A stretch of DNA of 64,000 nt from an uncultured Atopobiaceae bacterium (GTDB taxonomy: Bacteria > Actinomycetota > Coriobacteriia > Coriobacteriales > Atopobiaceae). Shown piece after piece: positions 63,319 to 64,000 of the stretch. Each line of letters opens with the position of its first letter. Position 1 is the first letter of the stretch. The stretch spans positions 1-64,000 of the forward strand of contig CALUNW010000002.1 in assembly GCA_944322145.1 (NCBI GenBank), given 5' to 3'. The translations under genes were made by a program, and so were the position numbers. The notes below the pieces were generated by a model that made no database searches, was not told the origin of the DNA, and saw only the letters and a program-made list of their open reading frames with translations.

Positions 63319-64000
63319 TGGGGGGCAGCTGCGAGCGCGCCGCGCAGGGCGCGCAGTTCGACGCCATCTGCGCTCTGATCGAGGGCGCGCGCACGATCGC
63401 TATATGCGCGCACACCTCGCCTGACGGCGACGCGCTCGGCTCGGGCCTCGCCCTGGCCGAGATCATCGAGCGCACCTGGCCGGGCCGCGAGGTCACGAGC
63501 CTGCTCGCCGACGACGACGTCGTGCCGAGGATCTACGAGTTCCTCCCCGGCGTCGAGCGGCTCGTCCGCGCCTGCGACTACGACGGGGCGCCGGACCTCT
63601 TCATCTGCGTCGACCTCTCTCAGCCCGGGCGGCTCGCCGACGCGCGCGCCGTCCTCGAGCGCTCCGCGCACGTGGCGGTCCTCGACCACCACCCCTGCGA
63701 CGAGCCCTGCTGGGACGCCGGCGTGGTCCGCCCCGACGCCGCGGCGGCGGGCGTGATCGTGACCGAGTTCGCCCGCCACGCGGGCTGCGAGCTCACGCCC
63801 ACCATGGCACAGAACCTGCTCTGCGCCCTCATGACCGACACGGGCTGCTTCCAGTACCAGAACGCCGACGGCGAGGCGTTCTGCGTCGCGAGCGCGCTCG
63901 TTGAGGCGGGCGGCTCGCCCTCGGACGTGTCGCTGCACGTCTACCAGAGCGACCGCCTGGCGTACCTGCACCTCTCCGCCACCGTGATGGGCCGCATCGT
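63319..64000 (+). CDS. nrnA: DHH/DHHA1 phosphoesterase, NrnA-like (cut by the window end)
   Basis: 227 residues are visible and the frame is open at 64000. The DHH motifs are ICAHTSPDGDALGSGLALAE, FICVDLSQPGRL, VAVLDHHPCDEPC and LMTDTGCFQYQNADG. NrnA-type enzymes degrade short oligoribonucleotides and 3'-phosphoadenosine-5'-phosphate, and in this order (infB-rbfA-nrnA) they are common in Gram-positive and actinobacterial genomes. GGGGGCGCCC precedes the ATG at 63319. The C-terminal DHHA1 domain is outside the window. Confidence 0.9.

Overview
This is a contiguous, GC-rich (roughly 70 percent by eye) bacterial chromosome segment. The codon usage, the gene order (rpmB, recG-rsmD-coaD-DUF177-rpmF, plsX-acpP-rnc-smc-ftsY-ffh, rimP-nusA-infB-rbfA-nrnA), the zinc-type ribosomal proteins L28 and L32, the acetylase branch of diaminopimelate synthesis, a class III fructose-bisphosphatase and DUF5648/NlpC surface proteins together suggest an anaerobic actinomycete of class Coriobacteriia, perhaps Atopobiaceae/Olsenella-like. 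That placement is inference from family knowledge; no marker was searched.

Layout. 1-5.4 kb is a lineage-specific end: a secreted NlpC/P60 wall protein, an AbiEi/DUF559-like orphan, an NADP-type secondary alcohol dehydrogenase and an FmdB zinc ribbon, with a copy of one 70-bp hairpin repeat (family A) between consecutive genes. 5.5-7.2 kb holds a HAD-thiamine pyrophosphokinase fusion and rpmB. 7.3-12.5 kb is a lysine/DAP cluster: a deacetylase diverging from lysA-dapA-dapB-dapH, with a lysine riboswitch ahead of lysA. 12.9-28.3 kb is a long housekeeping run: Asp23 protein, fakA-like, recG, rsmD, coaD, DUF177, rpmF, plsX, acpP, rnc, smc, ftsY, ffh. 28.4-35.1 kb carries an L,D-transpeptidase, a SpoU methyltransferase, ftsH and fbp. 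35.3-39.05 kb is T-box-ileS-lspA. 39.3-45.4 kb is a complete oligopeptide ABC operon plus a small membrane protein. 45.7-52.8 kb has a RluD-type synthase, a processive GT2, an IMP dehydrogenase and leuS. 52.9-58.1 kb is an accessory island: a gene interrupted by an amber codon, a broken WG-repeat/lipoprotein pair, a transmembrane Ser/Thr kinase with a DUF6273 ectodomain, and an FHA protein. 58.3-64.0 kb is rimP-nusA-infB-rbfA-nrnA, the last cut by the window edge.

Regulation and repeats. Two classical RNA switches can be recognised (lysine riboswitch, isoleucine T-box with an AUC specifier). Many promoters share an extended -10 of the form TGC-TAYARt. Intergenic DNA is unusually rich in inverted repeats of several families: (A) 70-bp double hairpins, (B) nested 75-140-bp palindromes sharing AAAGTACAGACGTA arms or a GCAGGT core, (C) REP-like palindromes with GGGGACWGTCCCC cores that sit on or beside stop codons, a seven-unit CACGCATWTGGCGGGAAT array, and GGACCCAAATCC palindromes. 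A short word, CTTCTCG/CGAGAAG, recurs in hairpin arms and just after stop codons. No rRNA, tRNA, CRISPR array, transposase or phage gene was seen.
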